NCBI GenBank assembly: GCA_013041585.1 | Contig: JABEVM010000225.1 | Span: forward strand, 1 to 5,323 | Length of the DNA stretch: 5,323 nt | Direction of reading: 5' to 3' | Source: Chlamydiota bacterium | GTDB taxonomy: Bacteria; Chlamydiota; Chlamydiia; Chlamydiales; Rhabdochlamydiaceae | In this document: positions 1 to 5,323 of the stretch, in pieces | Numbering within the stretch: the stretch's first letter is position 1 | How the letters are laid out: each line of letters opens with the position of its first letter | The notes under the pieces: generated by a model | Told to the model about the DNA's origin: nothing | The model's input: only the letters and a program-made list of their open reading frames with translations | The model's database searches: none | Translations under genes and position numbers: made by a program

Positions 1-1
1 G

Positions 2-1696
2 ACCTCTTCAGGACATTCTAGTATCAATAACATTGTTGATGTCGCAAACTACGTCATGCTAGAAACTGGACAGCCTCTTCATATTTTTGATTACGACAAA
101 ATCAGCGGGAAAAAAATTCAAGTTTCTACAAAGTCTCCTCATAAAACCTTTATCGGTTTAGATAATATAGAAAGAGAAATCCCTTCAGGAACTTTACTGA
201 TTAACGACGCGGAAAAACCAATTGCTCTCGCAGGTATTTTGGGGAGTTTAGATTCTTCCGTAACGGACTCTACAAAAAATATCCTTATTGAATCAGCGTG
301 TTTTGATCCTATCATCATTCGCAAAATGAGCAAAACATTTCATTTACGAACCGATGCCGCCCAAAGATTCGAAAAAGGCATCGATTTCGAAAAGGTTCTT
401 TTTGCTTTAGACAGGGCATCTGCTCTTATAGAGCAAGTAGCAGGAGGACAGATCTGCCAAGGATATATTGATAAGAAAGAAAATGTTTCTATTTCTAAAA
501 AGATCCTTTGTAGAACAGCTCACGTCAACAAAATTTTGGGTACACAATTAGCAACAGGTGAGATTAGCAGTATTTTAAAACGCTTGGACATAGAGGTCCA
601 CGATGAAAAAAATATGCAGCTCACAGCCGAGCCGCCTACTTATCGTAATGATTTGAAAACTGAAATCGATCTTATAGAAGAAATTGCTAGAGTATATGGA
701 TATAACAACATCCCCAAAAAAATTCCGAGACATGTCTCTTCAACAATTACCAACGCTCCGATGTATGAATTCGAAAATCTTTTCAGACAAAAGCTTTTGC
801 AAGAAGGCTTGCAAGAATGCATGACATGCGACTTAATTAGTCCTTTTCTTGCCAATTTAGCCTCGGAAAAAACTTTAGGAGAGACGAACCTAGTCCATGT
901 ACTACATCCTAGATCTGCCGACCAATCTGTTTTAAGAACATCTCTTCTTCCTGGTTTTCTGCAGCTCATACAATATAATATATCGCACCAAAATCACGAT
1001 ATTCATGGGTTTGAAATCGGTAGAATTCATTTTAAAGATAAAGACAATTTTACAGAGCAATCTGTCATGGGAATCGCTTTAAAAGGTCAGATGGCTCCCT
1101 ACCACTTCAGCCCTAAACCAAGAAAAGTTGATTTTTTTGATCTTAAAGGTGTTGTAGAAAATTTATTCCTCTCTTGTGGACTAAAAGAAATAGAGTTTGA
1201 GCCGAGCCATCTAGAGAACTTCCACCCTTTTAGACAAGCGAAAATCAAACACAAAGAGATCACAATTGGTGTTATGGGTGAGATTCATCCTGCACATTGT
1301 CATACTATGCAAATCGAAGATCGGATCTATTTTACAGAGATCAACCTCAATGCCCTACTATCGATTGTACCGAATCATGCAGAATACAATAAAATTCCGA
1401 GTTTTCCAGGTTCAGAAAGAGACTGGACTATCACACTGCAAAGCAATGTCCCTCTTTCGCAAATTTTTCAAGAAATCCAGAAATTTTCTTGCCACTATCT
1501 TGAAAAAACAACACTACTCGATATTTATACAAGCAAAGAGCTTGGAGAAGACAAAAAAAATGTCACGATCCGTTTTTTCTATCGAGATCCGCAAAAAACG
1601 ATCTCTTTCGAAACAGTGGAAGCAGAACATAACAAAATACTTACATTTTTATCGGAAAAGATTTCTTTACTAAATAAATCATCTAACGTAACGTAA
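2..1696 (+). CDS. pheT: Phenylalanyl-tRNA synthetase beta subunit, partial (N-terminus outside window)
   Basis: This is the beta chain of the cytoplasmic alpha2beta2 enzyme that charges tRNA-Phe; the beta chain binds tRNA and edits mischarged Tyr-tRNA. The reading frame is open from base 2, so the ATG at 56 is internal; about 230 N-terminal residues are missing compared with the usual ~790. Counting from the codon at base 2, I see the B3/B4 editing region (INNIVDVANYVMLETGQPLH at 8-27, ESACFDPIIIRK at 97-108, RTDAAQRFEKG at 116-126). The B5 domain follows (about 168-242) with PTYRNDLKTEIDLIEEIARV; its D217, D223, E226 and E227 match the conserved acidic metal-site residues of the family. A catalytic-like B6/B7 region spans about 250-460, and a C-terminal FDX-ACB anticodon-binding domain runs from FPGSERDW (468) to about 553, including FFYRDPQKT. 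The frame is intact to a TAA at 1694. Identification is by family motifs and is firm. Confidence 0.97.
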   Translation, partial: TSSGHSSINNIVDVANYVMLETGQPLHIFDYDKISGKKIQVSTKSPHKTFIGLDNIEREIPSGTLLINDAEKPIALAGILGSLDSSVTDSTKNILIESACFDPIIIRKMSKTFHLRTDAAQRFEKGIDFEKVLFALDRASALIEQVAGGQICQGYIDKKENVSISKKILCRTAHVNKILGTQLATGEISSILKRLDIEVHDEKNMQLTAEPPTYRNDLKTEIDLIEEIARVYGYNNIPKKIPRHVSSTITNAPMYEFENLFRQKLLQEGLQECMTCDLISPFLANLASEKTLGETNLVHVLHPRSADQSVLRTSLLPGFLQLIQYNISHQNHDIHGFEIGRIHFKDKDNFTEQSVMGIALKGQMAPYHFSPKPRKVDFFDLKGVVENLFLSCGLKEIEFEPSHLENFHPFRQAKIKHKEITIGVMGEIHPAHCHTMQIEDRIYFTEINLNALLSIVPNHAEYNKIPSFPGSERDWTITLQSNVPLSQIFQEIQKFSCHYLEKTTLLDIYTSKELGEDKKNVTIRFFYRDPQKTISFETVEAEHNKILTFLSEKISLLNKSSNVT

Positions 1697-1700
1697 CGTA
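1684..1700. repeat. Short tandem repeat (TAACG x3) spanning the pheT stop
   Basis: The sequence TAACGTAACGTAACGTA covers the last codons and stop of pheT. Because the unit is 5 bases, its three TAA triplets (1684, 1689, 1694) fall in three different reading frames, so translation stops here whichever frame a ribosome is in. The pheT stop is the third one. It may be a slippage-prone microsatellite with no function; a loss or gain of one unit would change only the last few residues of PheT. Confidence 0.6.
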
Positions 1701-1715
1701 CAATTCCCCTAGAGT

Positions 1716-1719
1716 GAGG
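1716..1719 (+). promoter_or_regulatory. Ribosome binding site of the MORN lipoprotein gene
   Basis: GAGG lies 7 bases before the ATG at 1727, a normal Shine-Dalgarno spacing, and supports that start. It sits in the 30-base gap after pheT, where I see no convincing promoter or terminator, so translation probably starts from a pheT readthrough transcript. Confidence 0.6.
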
Positions 1720-1726
1720 CTACACA

Positions 1727-2728
1727 ATGAACAACAAATTTTATTTACTTCTCGGAACTGTAGCAGTTTTAGCTACAAGCTGTAATGATAAGAAGACAGA
1801 TGAGCAAATCGTTTCTCAATCCTATATGCATAAAAGCGGTTATGCAATATCTAAACAGGAATGGGAAGCGCAAAATTATCCTGGACAAGTGGTTACTACC
1901 TTGCGTGATGGTGTTACTATTTACGCAACGTACGAAGATGGAGTCCTACATGGTCCTTCTTCCCATACTTATCCTCATAGTAAAACAATTGAATCCTATT
2001 TCCTATATAATGAAGGCGATTTAGTAAAAGAAACATACTATGACACAATGGGCATGCCTATAAAGGAAAACTCCTATGTCTCGCCAACAAGATATACAGC
2101 AACTGTATGGTATAAAAGCGGATCTCCTTTAAGTGTTGAGGAATTTTCAGGAAACGAACTCCTTGATGGCCAATATTTCAATACAAAAAACGAAGTAGAC
2201 GCCAGAGTTATTAAAGGTAAGGGCCACCGCATTATCAGAGACAACCAAGGCATCTTGAAAATCAAGGATGAAGTCCAAGGCGGATTCATAGTAAAAAGAG
2301 AAACTTTCTATCCTTCTGGAACTCCTGAAAGTATTGCAATATACGTAAAAGGACTTCCTCATGGAACGAAAAAAACATTTGCTGAAACAGGTGAACCCTT
2401 AGCTATCGAAGAATGGGCATTTGGCCTACTGCATGGAAATTCTGTGTATTTCAAAAATGGCGCTAAATACCTTGAAACGAGCTACGAAGAAGGCAAAAAA
2501 GAAGGATACGAAACCCATTATGCAAACGGCGATACTGTCATAGAAAAAACTCTTTGGCTCAATGACAGAAAGCATGGCCCTTCCAACTTTTATATCGATG
2601 GCAGTGTCTTTACAACTTGGTTCTATGATGACGAAGCTGTAAGCCAGAAGAAATACATCGATATGCGTTCTTTAGATGAGAAAATCATCTCAGCTAGTGA
2701 AGATTTCGATATGGCAGAAGTAAACTAA
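1727..2728 (+). CDS. MORN-repeat (YwqK-type) predicted lipoprotein
   Basis: This 333-residue protein begins with a lipoprotein-type signal: K4, a hydrophobic core (FYLLLGTVAVLA) and a relaxed lipobox ATSC with the acylated cysteine predicted at C19. It is therefore probably exported and membrane-anchored. Nearly all of the mature part is MORN_2-like repeats of about 23-25 residues, each with a small loop (GxxHG or similar), an aromatic strand and a K/N-G turn. Clear units start near residues 71 (DGVLHGP), 95, 186, 208 (KGLPHGT), 231 (AFGLLHGN), 254 (EEGKKEGY) and 277 (NDRKHGP); the middle (120-185) is more diverged. A charged tail (311-333) lacks repeats. Automatic pipelines often call such proteins 'YwqK family antitoxin', but nothing here shows a toxin partner. 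MORN repeats usually serve as beta-rich scaffolds or lipid/protein contacts; the role is unknown. It lies 30 bases after pheT and is probably cotranscribed. Confidence 0.88.
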   Translation: MNNKFYLLLGTVAVLATSCNDKKTDEQIVSQSYMHKSGYAISKQEWEAQNYPGQVVTTLRDGVTIYATYEDGVLHGPSSHTYPHSKTIESYFLYNEGDLVKETYYDTMGMPIKENSYVSPTRYTATVWYKSGSPLSVEEFSGNELLDGQYFNTKNEVDARVIKGKGHRIIRDNQGILKIKDEVQGGFIVKRETFYPSGTPESIAIYVKGLPHGTKKTFAETGEPLAIEEWAFGLLHGNSVYFKNGAKYLETSYEEGKKEGYETHYANGDTVIEKTLWLNDRKHGPSNFYIDGSVFTTWFYDDEAVSQKKYIDMRSLDEKIISASEDFDMAEVN

Positions 2729-2735
2729 ATTCCCA

Positions 2736-2774
2736 TTGCCTACCGAGAAAATTTCCTCGGTAGGCAAAAATTTT
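2736..2774 (+). terminator. Hairpin terminator after the lipoprotein gene
   Basis: A perfect 12-bp inverted repeat (TTGCCTACCGAG at 2736-2747, CTCGGTAGGCAA at 2756-2767) encloses an 8-base loop and begins 7 bases after the stop codon. The T run (TTTT, 2771-2774) comes only after a few A residues, so the uridine tract is imperfect. The stem is strong, however, and the position is right for ending the pheT-lipoprotein transcript. There is no T run on the other strand, so a bidirectional role is less likely. Confidence 0.75.
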
Positions 2775-2790
2775 CTACCCCACCTATATT
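2761..2790 (+). promoter_or_regulatory. Possible sigma-66/sigma-70-type promoter for the 305-residue gene
   Basis: TATATT (2785-2790) resembles a -10 box, and TAGGCA (2761-2766) matches 4 of 6 bases of a -35 box with an 18-base spacer. The -35 candidate lies inside the downstream arm of the terminator hairpin. Transcription would begin near 2797, giving a leader of only about 15 bases with no evident Shine-Dalgarno sequence. This is a weak prediction, but the gene follows a strong terminator and needs its own promoter. Confidence 0.3.
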
Positions 2791-2811
2791 CTTTTCATCT
2801 AAAAAATTGTT

Positions 2812-3729
2812 ATGCAGGCAGTTCGAGAACAGGTATTTACACTACCTCCAGCTATTTCTATAGATCGAGTATGGAATCCTAATATATGGATTCCTTTGGG
2901 AGGGATTGCTCTCGCTTGGGGATATTTTCAACCCGTCTCTTTGCTTGAGCGGATAGCTGTTGTTGCGATCTCCTATGGATCTGCAAGAGCAGGCCTTGCT
3001 CTAGCGGAGCAAGCTTTGTTCTCTTTTCAGCAAATGAAATTAAAAAGTCATCAAGTGACCCACTCCATACAAATTCCTTACGATCCAAATGTATTTGAAG
3101 AAGCATTTAGCAGGCTGCAATCCCAAAGCTTTTACTCTACTTTTGCTAAAAAAATTCAAGCAAATGACGTGCTAGACTGCAAGAACTACCTACTTCAATT
3201 TCTTGGGATTGGAACATGTAAAGGAGAAGTTATCGAAATACTTAAGATCGTAAGAGAGAATCCTCTGATTTCCTCAAAGCAAATCATCAATCTCGCTGAT
3301 CACACAAATGTAATCCATACACAAATGATGCAAAGCCCGGCTGTACTCCCTTTAAAGGATGTATCAAATGATCCATTCCCTCCTTTCAAACAACCTGATG
3401 ACCAGTACTTCTCTCCGAAATCATCCCTTGCGACATTTGAGAGATTTTTCCCAAAAACCCTAACTAATCCGGGTGCAGGGATGGTAGAAATCCTGATTCA
3501 GGGAATCCATAATGAATCAGGAGTTCAAGTTGCTCAAGGTCATGGGATATTTTTTCAGTGTTTTGAGGGGAAGTTTCGTTTTTACGAAAGCAACGTGTTC
3601 CTTCGCCCCGAATATAGGGGGTTTTATGAGTTTTCCTCTCAACAAGAGCTTCTTAGCGGTTTAAGGGACCATTTTAGGGTCTGGTATGAAGATTCTGTAC
3701 GTATCAGGTTCGCACTCCCTTCTTCTTAA
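2812..3729 (+). CDS. Uncharacterised protein with possible C58 (YopT-like) cysteine protease features; candidate effector
   Basis: I do not recognise this 305-residue protein by name. An in-frame TAA at 2800 leaves the ATG at 2812 as the natural start, although there is no clear Shine-Dalgarno sequence before it. Residues 25-39 (IWIPLGGIALAWGYF) and 48-58 (IAVVAISYGSA) form a two-lobed hydrophobic stretch split by a short polar loop; there is no classical Sec signal. The C-terminal half carries GIGTCKGEV (C136), QGHGIFFQC (H244), RFYESN (E259, N261) and GFYEFSSQQELLSGL (270-284). In C58 proteases a Cys, then a His in a small-residue/hydrophobic strand, then Asp-Pro-Asn about 15 residues later, then a Gly-x-(Y/F)-x-F strand, occur in this order. 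The 108-residue Cys-His and 15-residue His-acid gaps are close to those of AvrPphB and YopT. The Asp is replaced by Glu (or Asn serves instead), so activity is uncertain. A host-directed effector or inclusion-membrane role is inference only. Confidence 0.85.
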   Translation: MQAVREQVFTLPPAISIDRVWNPNIWIPLGGIALAWGYFQPVSLLERIAVVAISYGSARAGLALAEQALFSFQQMKLKSHQVTHSIQIPYDPNVFEEAFSRLQSQSFYSTFAKKIQANDVLDCKNYLLQFLGIGTCKGEVIEILKIVRENPLISSKQIINLADHTNVIHTQMMQSPAVLPLKDVSNDPFPPFKQPDDQYFSPKSSLATFERFFPKTLTNPGAGMVEILIQGIHNESGVQVAQGHGIFFQCFEGKFRFYESNVFLRPEYRGFYEFSSQQELLSGLRDHFRVWYEDSVRIRFALPSS

Positions 3730-3743
3730 GAAGAATCCAAAAC

Positions 3744-3786
3744 ACTAGGTAAAAACTCCCTAACCAACTAGTACATTTTGTTCTTT
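3744..3786 (+). terminator. Weak hairpin, possible terminator or upstream activator site
   Basis: ACTAGGT (3744-3750) can pair with ACC (3763-3765) and CTAGT (3768-3772) across a two-base bulge, and a T-rich run (ATTTTGTTCTTTT) follows, so this could end transcription of the 305-residue gene. The same inverted repeat sits about 81-109 bases upstream of the predicted sigma-54 start site, where NtrC-type activators usually bind. The two readings cannot be separated from the sequence. Confidence 0.3.
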
Positions 3787-3802
3787 TATCCTACCCCTTA
3801 TC

Positions 3803-3822
3803 TTAGCTTTTCCTATTAGCTT
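3803..3822 (+). repeat. Direct repeat TTAGCTT, 13-bp period, just upstream of the sigma-54 promoter
   Basis: TTAGCTT occurs at 3803-3809 and 3816-3822, ending 4 bases before the -24 element. A second short pair, TTATC (3786-3790 and 3798-3802), precedes it with a 12-base period. These could mark a regulator or integration-factor site, but short repeats in pyrimidine-rich DNA also arise by chance. Confidence 0.3.
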
Positions 3823-3826
3823 CTTT

Positions 3827-3842
3827 TGGCACGCTTTTTGCA
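3827..3842 (+). promoter_or_regulatory. Sigma-54 (RpoN) promoter of the small coiled-coil gene
   Basis: TGGCACGCTTTTTGCA matches the sigma-54 consensus TGGCACG-N4-TTGCW at every specified position. The essential GG (3828-3829, -25/-24) and GC (3840-3841, -13/-12) are exactly 12 bases apart. Transcription is predicted to start near 3853, giving a 32-base leader to the ATG at 3885. Sigma-54 promoters need an ATP-driven NtrC-family activator, so expression should depend on a two-component signal (AtoS/AtoC-like in chlamydiae). The promoter is on the strand of the small gene and nothing else starts downstream of it. Confidence 0.88.
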
Positions 3843-3875
3843 TTTTAGAATAAATACCAAGAAAGGAAATTATTT

Positions 3876-3879
3876 AAGG
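3876..3879 (+). promoter_or_regulatory. Ribosome binding site of the small coiled-coil gene
   Basis: AAGG lies 5 bases before the ATG at 3885. A second in-frame ATG at 3903 is preceded by AAAGG ending 8 bases upstream, so translation could also begin there and give a 57-residue product. The richer AAGGAA at 3863-3868 is rather far (16 bases) from the first ATG. I chose 3885 as the longer form, but the start is not settled. Confidence 0.4.
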
Positions 3880-3884
3880 CAGAA

Positions 3885-4076
3885 ATGCCAAAGGTAGACC
3901 TTATGAGCCAAGAAGACCTTATTAAAAAAATATCAGAACTTGAGTCCATCAACGACCAGCTAACTACAGAGATCAGATACCTTGACCAACTCCTTAGAAC
4001 CATTGGATTTGAGCAGGGGCTGAAAACACTGAAATTTGCAGCTTTAGAAATTATTGAGCAAGATAAGCAACAGTAG
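3885..4076 (+). CDS. Small coiled-coil protein under sigma-54 control, function unknown
   Basis: This 63-residue protein has no signal peptide or membrane segment, is rich in Glu, Lys, Gln and Leu, and is probably cytoplasmic or secreted by a non-Sec route. Residues L12, I16, L19, N23, L26, I30, L33, L37 and I40 occupy alternating 3-4 spacings, a continuous heptad of about four turns. A buried Asn at position 23 recalls the a-position Asn of dimeric coiled coils. A second short helix (GLKTLKFAALEIIEQ, 45-59) follows a Gly turn, so a helical hairpin or dimer is plausible. The gene is alone behind a near-perfect sigma-54 promoter, which argues strongly that it is real despite its size. From memory, one of the mapped sigma-54 promoters of C. 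trachomatis also drives a very small gene (CT652.1); whether this is its counterpart I cannot tell. An adaptor, chaperone-like or regulatory role is possible but unproven. The start could instead be the ATG at 3903 (M7). Confidence 0.82.
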   Translation: MPKVDLMSQEDLIKKISELESINDQLTTEIRYLDQLLRTIGFEQGLKTLKFAALEIIEQDKQQ

Positions 4077-4079
4077 GTT

Positions 4080-5323
4080 TTACTGAGTAAAAAGATCGTA
4101 CCACTCTTGCAGGGAAAGAGCTTGCATAGACATAGCATCATCGAAAAGAGTATCCGACATTGACTTCTTATGTTCCTTGATCTTCATGATCTTCTCTTCG
4201 ATGCTCTGGGCCGTTACATATCTTCTCGCTATGACCTTTTTTTGCTGTCCTAAACGATGAGCCCTATCAATGGCTTGATTCTCAACCGCTTCATTCCACC
4301 AAGGGTCATAGAAAAATACATATTCAGCAGCGGTAAGATTGAGTCCTACTCCGCCTGCTTTTAAACTGAGTAAGAAGATCTTCGTTTCCGGATCTTCTTG
4401 GAAAGTTTCAACTAGCTCCTCCCTATTTTTTACACTTCCATCAAGATAGACATATTTCCAGCCCCTTTCTTCTATATCTTCTCTCATCCGCCCGAGCATT
4501 TGTGTAAATTGACTATAAACGAGCACTTTATGTCCCTCTTCATACACTGCTTGGAGATCGGAAAAAAGCTGTTCATACTTTCCGCTCATCACTTTTGGAT
4601 CTCCTTCTAGAGAGGGGTCGACAAGAAGTGGGTGACAGCAAATCTGCCGAAGTCGCAAGATCGCTTCTAAAATTTGCATGCGGCAAGCCCCTAATCCTTC
4701 TTTTTCGACCTGTTTGAGTAGACCCTGTTTCGTCTTTTTAAGAAATTCCTCATATACGCTTTGCTGAATGTCCGTCATTTGGGCCCAAACGATCTGCTGC
4801 ATTTTAGGGGGTAACTGCAAATCGACACTTTCTTTTTTTCTTCTTTTTAGAAAAGGCTGTACCTTCTTTTTACAATTTCTAATATAGGCAGCATCTCCAC
4901 TGGATGTCCGTAGTAGGAACTCCTGTCTAGGATCGAGTAAGCTTGGCATCAAATAATAGAAAATCGACCATAGGTCCTGCCAATGATTTTCAATGGGAGT
5001 TCCTGTCATGGCTATCCGAAAATCAGATTTTAAGCTACACGCTGCTTCAGCTACCTTGCTATCAGGGTTTTTAATGTACTGGGCTTCATCTAAAATAGTA
5101 GCTGCAAAGGAAATTTTGGACAAAATAGGCTGATCGATACGTAAAAGTGCGTACGAGGTAAGGATAATAGATTTTTTCTCTAGCTCTTCCACGTTACTTA
5201 AGCGGAGGCTTCCCGAGTGAACATAAATCTCCTTGCTCGGTAAAAATTTTTCAAACTCCTTCTTCCAATGAAAAAGAAGCGAGGTGGGCATAACTAGCAA
5301 GATGGGAGAAGTAGACTCTAAGA
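4080..5323 (-). CDS. SNF2/Rad54-family DEAD-like helicase, partial (N-terminus outside window)
   Basis: This is the C-terminal part of a Swi2/Snf2-type ATPase, a superfamily 2 DNA translocase that remodels protein-DNA complexes. The frame is open to the right edge, so the TTG at 5298-5300 is internal. Numbering from that TTG, I see motif Ia (LLVMPTSLLFHWKKEFEKF, 1-19 with L1 read from the TTG), motif II as DEAQ (71-74, the form usual in bacterial SNF2 proteins), motif III (MTGTPIENHWQDLWSI, 98-113), the QPFLKRRKKESV segment, and then the second RecA lobe. In that lobe are KVLVYSQFTQML (258-269), motif V (SLKAGGVGLNLTAAE, 312-326) and motif VI (QAIDRAHRLGQ, 342-352). Motif I (Walker A) and any SWIM zinc finger lie beyond the window. 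Chlamydiae typically carry such helicases; the precise target is unknown. The gene converges on the small coiled-coil gene with 3 bases between stop codons and no clear terminator between them. Confidence 0.95.
   Translation of the reverse strand, partial: LESTSPILLVMPTSLLFHWKKEFEKFLPSKEIYVHSGSLRLSNVEELEKKSIILTSYALLRIDQPILSKISFAATILDEAQYIKNPDSKVAEAACSLKSDFRIAMTGTPIENHWQDLWSIFYYLMPSLLDPRQEFLLRTSSGDAAYIRNCKKKVQPFLKRRKKESVDLQLPPKMQQIVWAQMTDIQQSVYEEFLKKTKQGLLKQVEKEGLGACRMQILEAILRLRQICCHPLLVDPSLEGDPKVMSGKYEQLFSDLQAVYEEGHKVLVYSQFTQMLGRMREDIEERGWKYVYLDGSVKNREELVETFQEDPETKIFLLSLKAGGVGLNLTAAEYVFFYDPWWNEAVENQAIDRAHRLGQQKKVIARRYVTAQSIEEKIMKIKEHKKSMSDTLFDDAMSMQALSLQEWYDLFTQ

Noticed and set aside
640..969. 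A 109-codon open frame on the minus strand opposite pheT
   Set aside because: It is antisense to conserved B5 and following motifs, with no ribosome binding site or family resemblance; a shadow of the real gene.
1266..1673. A 135-codon open frame overlapping the end of pheT in another frame
   Set aside because: It lies wholly inside the conserved FDX-ACB and preceding region of pheT, and its product has no recognisable features.
1727..2728. Toxin-antitoxin module suggested by YwqK-type repeats
   Set aside because: The protein carries a lipoprotein signal, and neither neighbour resembles a toxin.
3720..3735. Perfect palindrome TTCTTCTTAAGAAGAA across the stop codon of the 305-residue gene
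   Set aside because: It has no loop, is AT-rich and low in complexity, and is followed by no T run, so it does not work as a terminator. A protein-binding role has no support.
3826..3851. Sigma-70-like promoter (TTGGCA ... TAGAAT) before the small gene
   Set aside because: The spacer would be only 14 bases, too short, and the same bases form a full sigma-54 consensus, which explains them better.
3845..4141. A 98-codon open frame on the minus strand opposite the small coiled-coil gene and the helicase end
   Set aside because: It overlaps both better-supported genes, and its Cys/Ser/Leu-rich product is typical of an antisense shadow. The sigma-54 promoter points the other way.

Overview
The window reads as a piece of a Chlamydiota (order Chlamydiales) chromosome. 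The evidence is a chlamydial-looking pheT followed directly by a MORN-repeat lipoprotein gene (from memory, a similar pair lies next to pheT in Chlamydia), AT-rich base composition, and a textbook sigma-54 promoter, RpoN being one of the few alternative sigma factors of chlamydiae. The genus cannot be fixed from the sequence. The SNF2 helicase neighbourhood does not match the Chlamydia trachomatis gene order as I remember it, so another chlamydial genus or family is quite possible.

Layout, left to right. (1) Bases 2-1696, plus strand: the C-terminal two thirds of pheT, the beta subunit of phenylalanyl-tRNA synthetase, cut by the window edge. (2) Bases 1727-2728, plus strand: a predicted lipoprotein built almost entirely of MORN_2/YwqK-type repeats. 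It lies 30 bases after pheT, is probably cotranscribed with it, and is followed by a strong hairpin. (3) Bases 2812-3729, plus strand: an unrecognised 305-residue protein with an N-terminal two-lobed hydrophobic stretch and a C-terminal half whose Cys/His/acid spacing recalls C58 (YopT/AvrPphB-like) cysteine proteases. It is a candidate effector. (4) Bases 3730-3884: an intergenic region holding an essentially perfect sigma-54 promoter, with an inverted repeat and short direct repeats upstream of it. (5) Bases 3885-4076, plus strand: a 63-residue protein with a regular heptad (coiled-coil) pattern, placed directly under the sigma-54 promoter. (6) Bases 4080-5323, minus strand: the C-terminal part of a SNF2/Rad54-type helicase, running off the right edge and converging on the small gene with only 3 bases between the stop codons.

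The window splits into housekeeping genes (pheT, the SNF2 helicase) and lineage-specific genes between them (lipoprotein, putative cysteine-protease-like protein, small coiled-coil protein). The best-supported new observation is the sigma-54 promoter driving the small coiled-coil gene. The most biologically suggestive but less certain one is the possible C58-like effector. Nothing here looks like an insertion sequence, CRISPR array, tRNA or rRNA.
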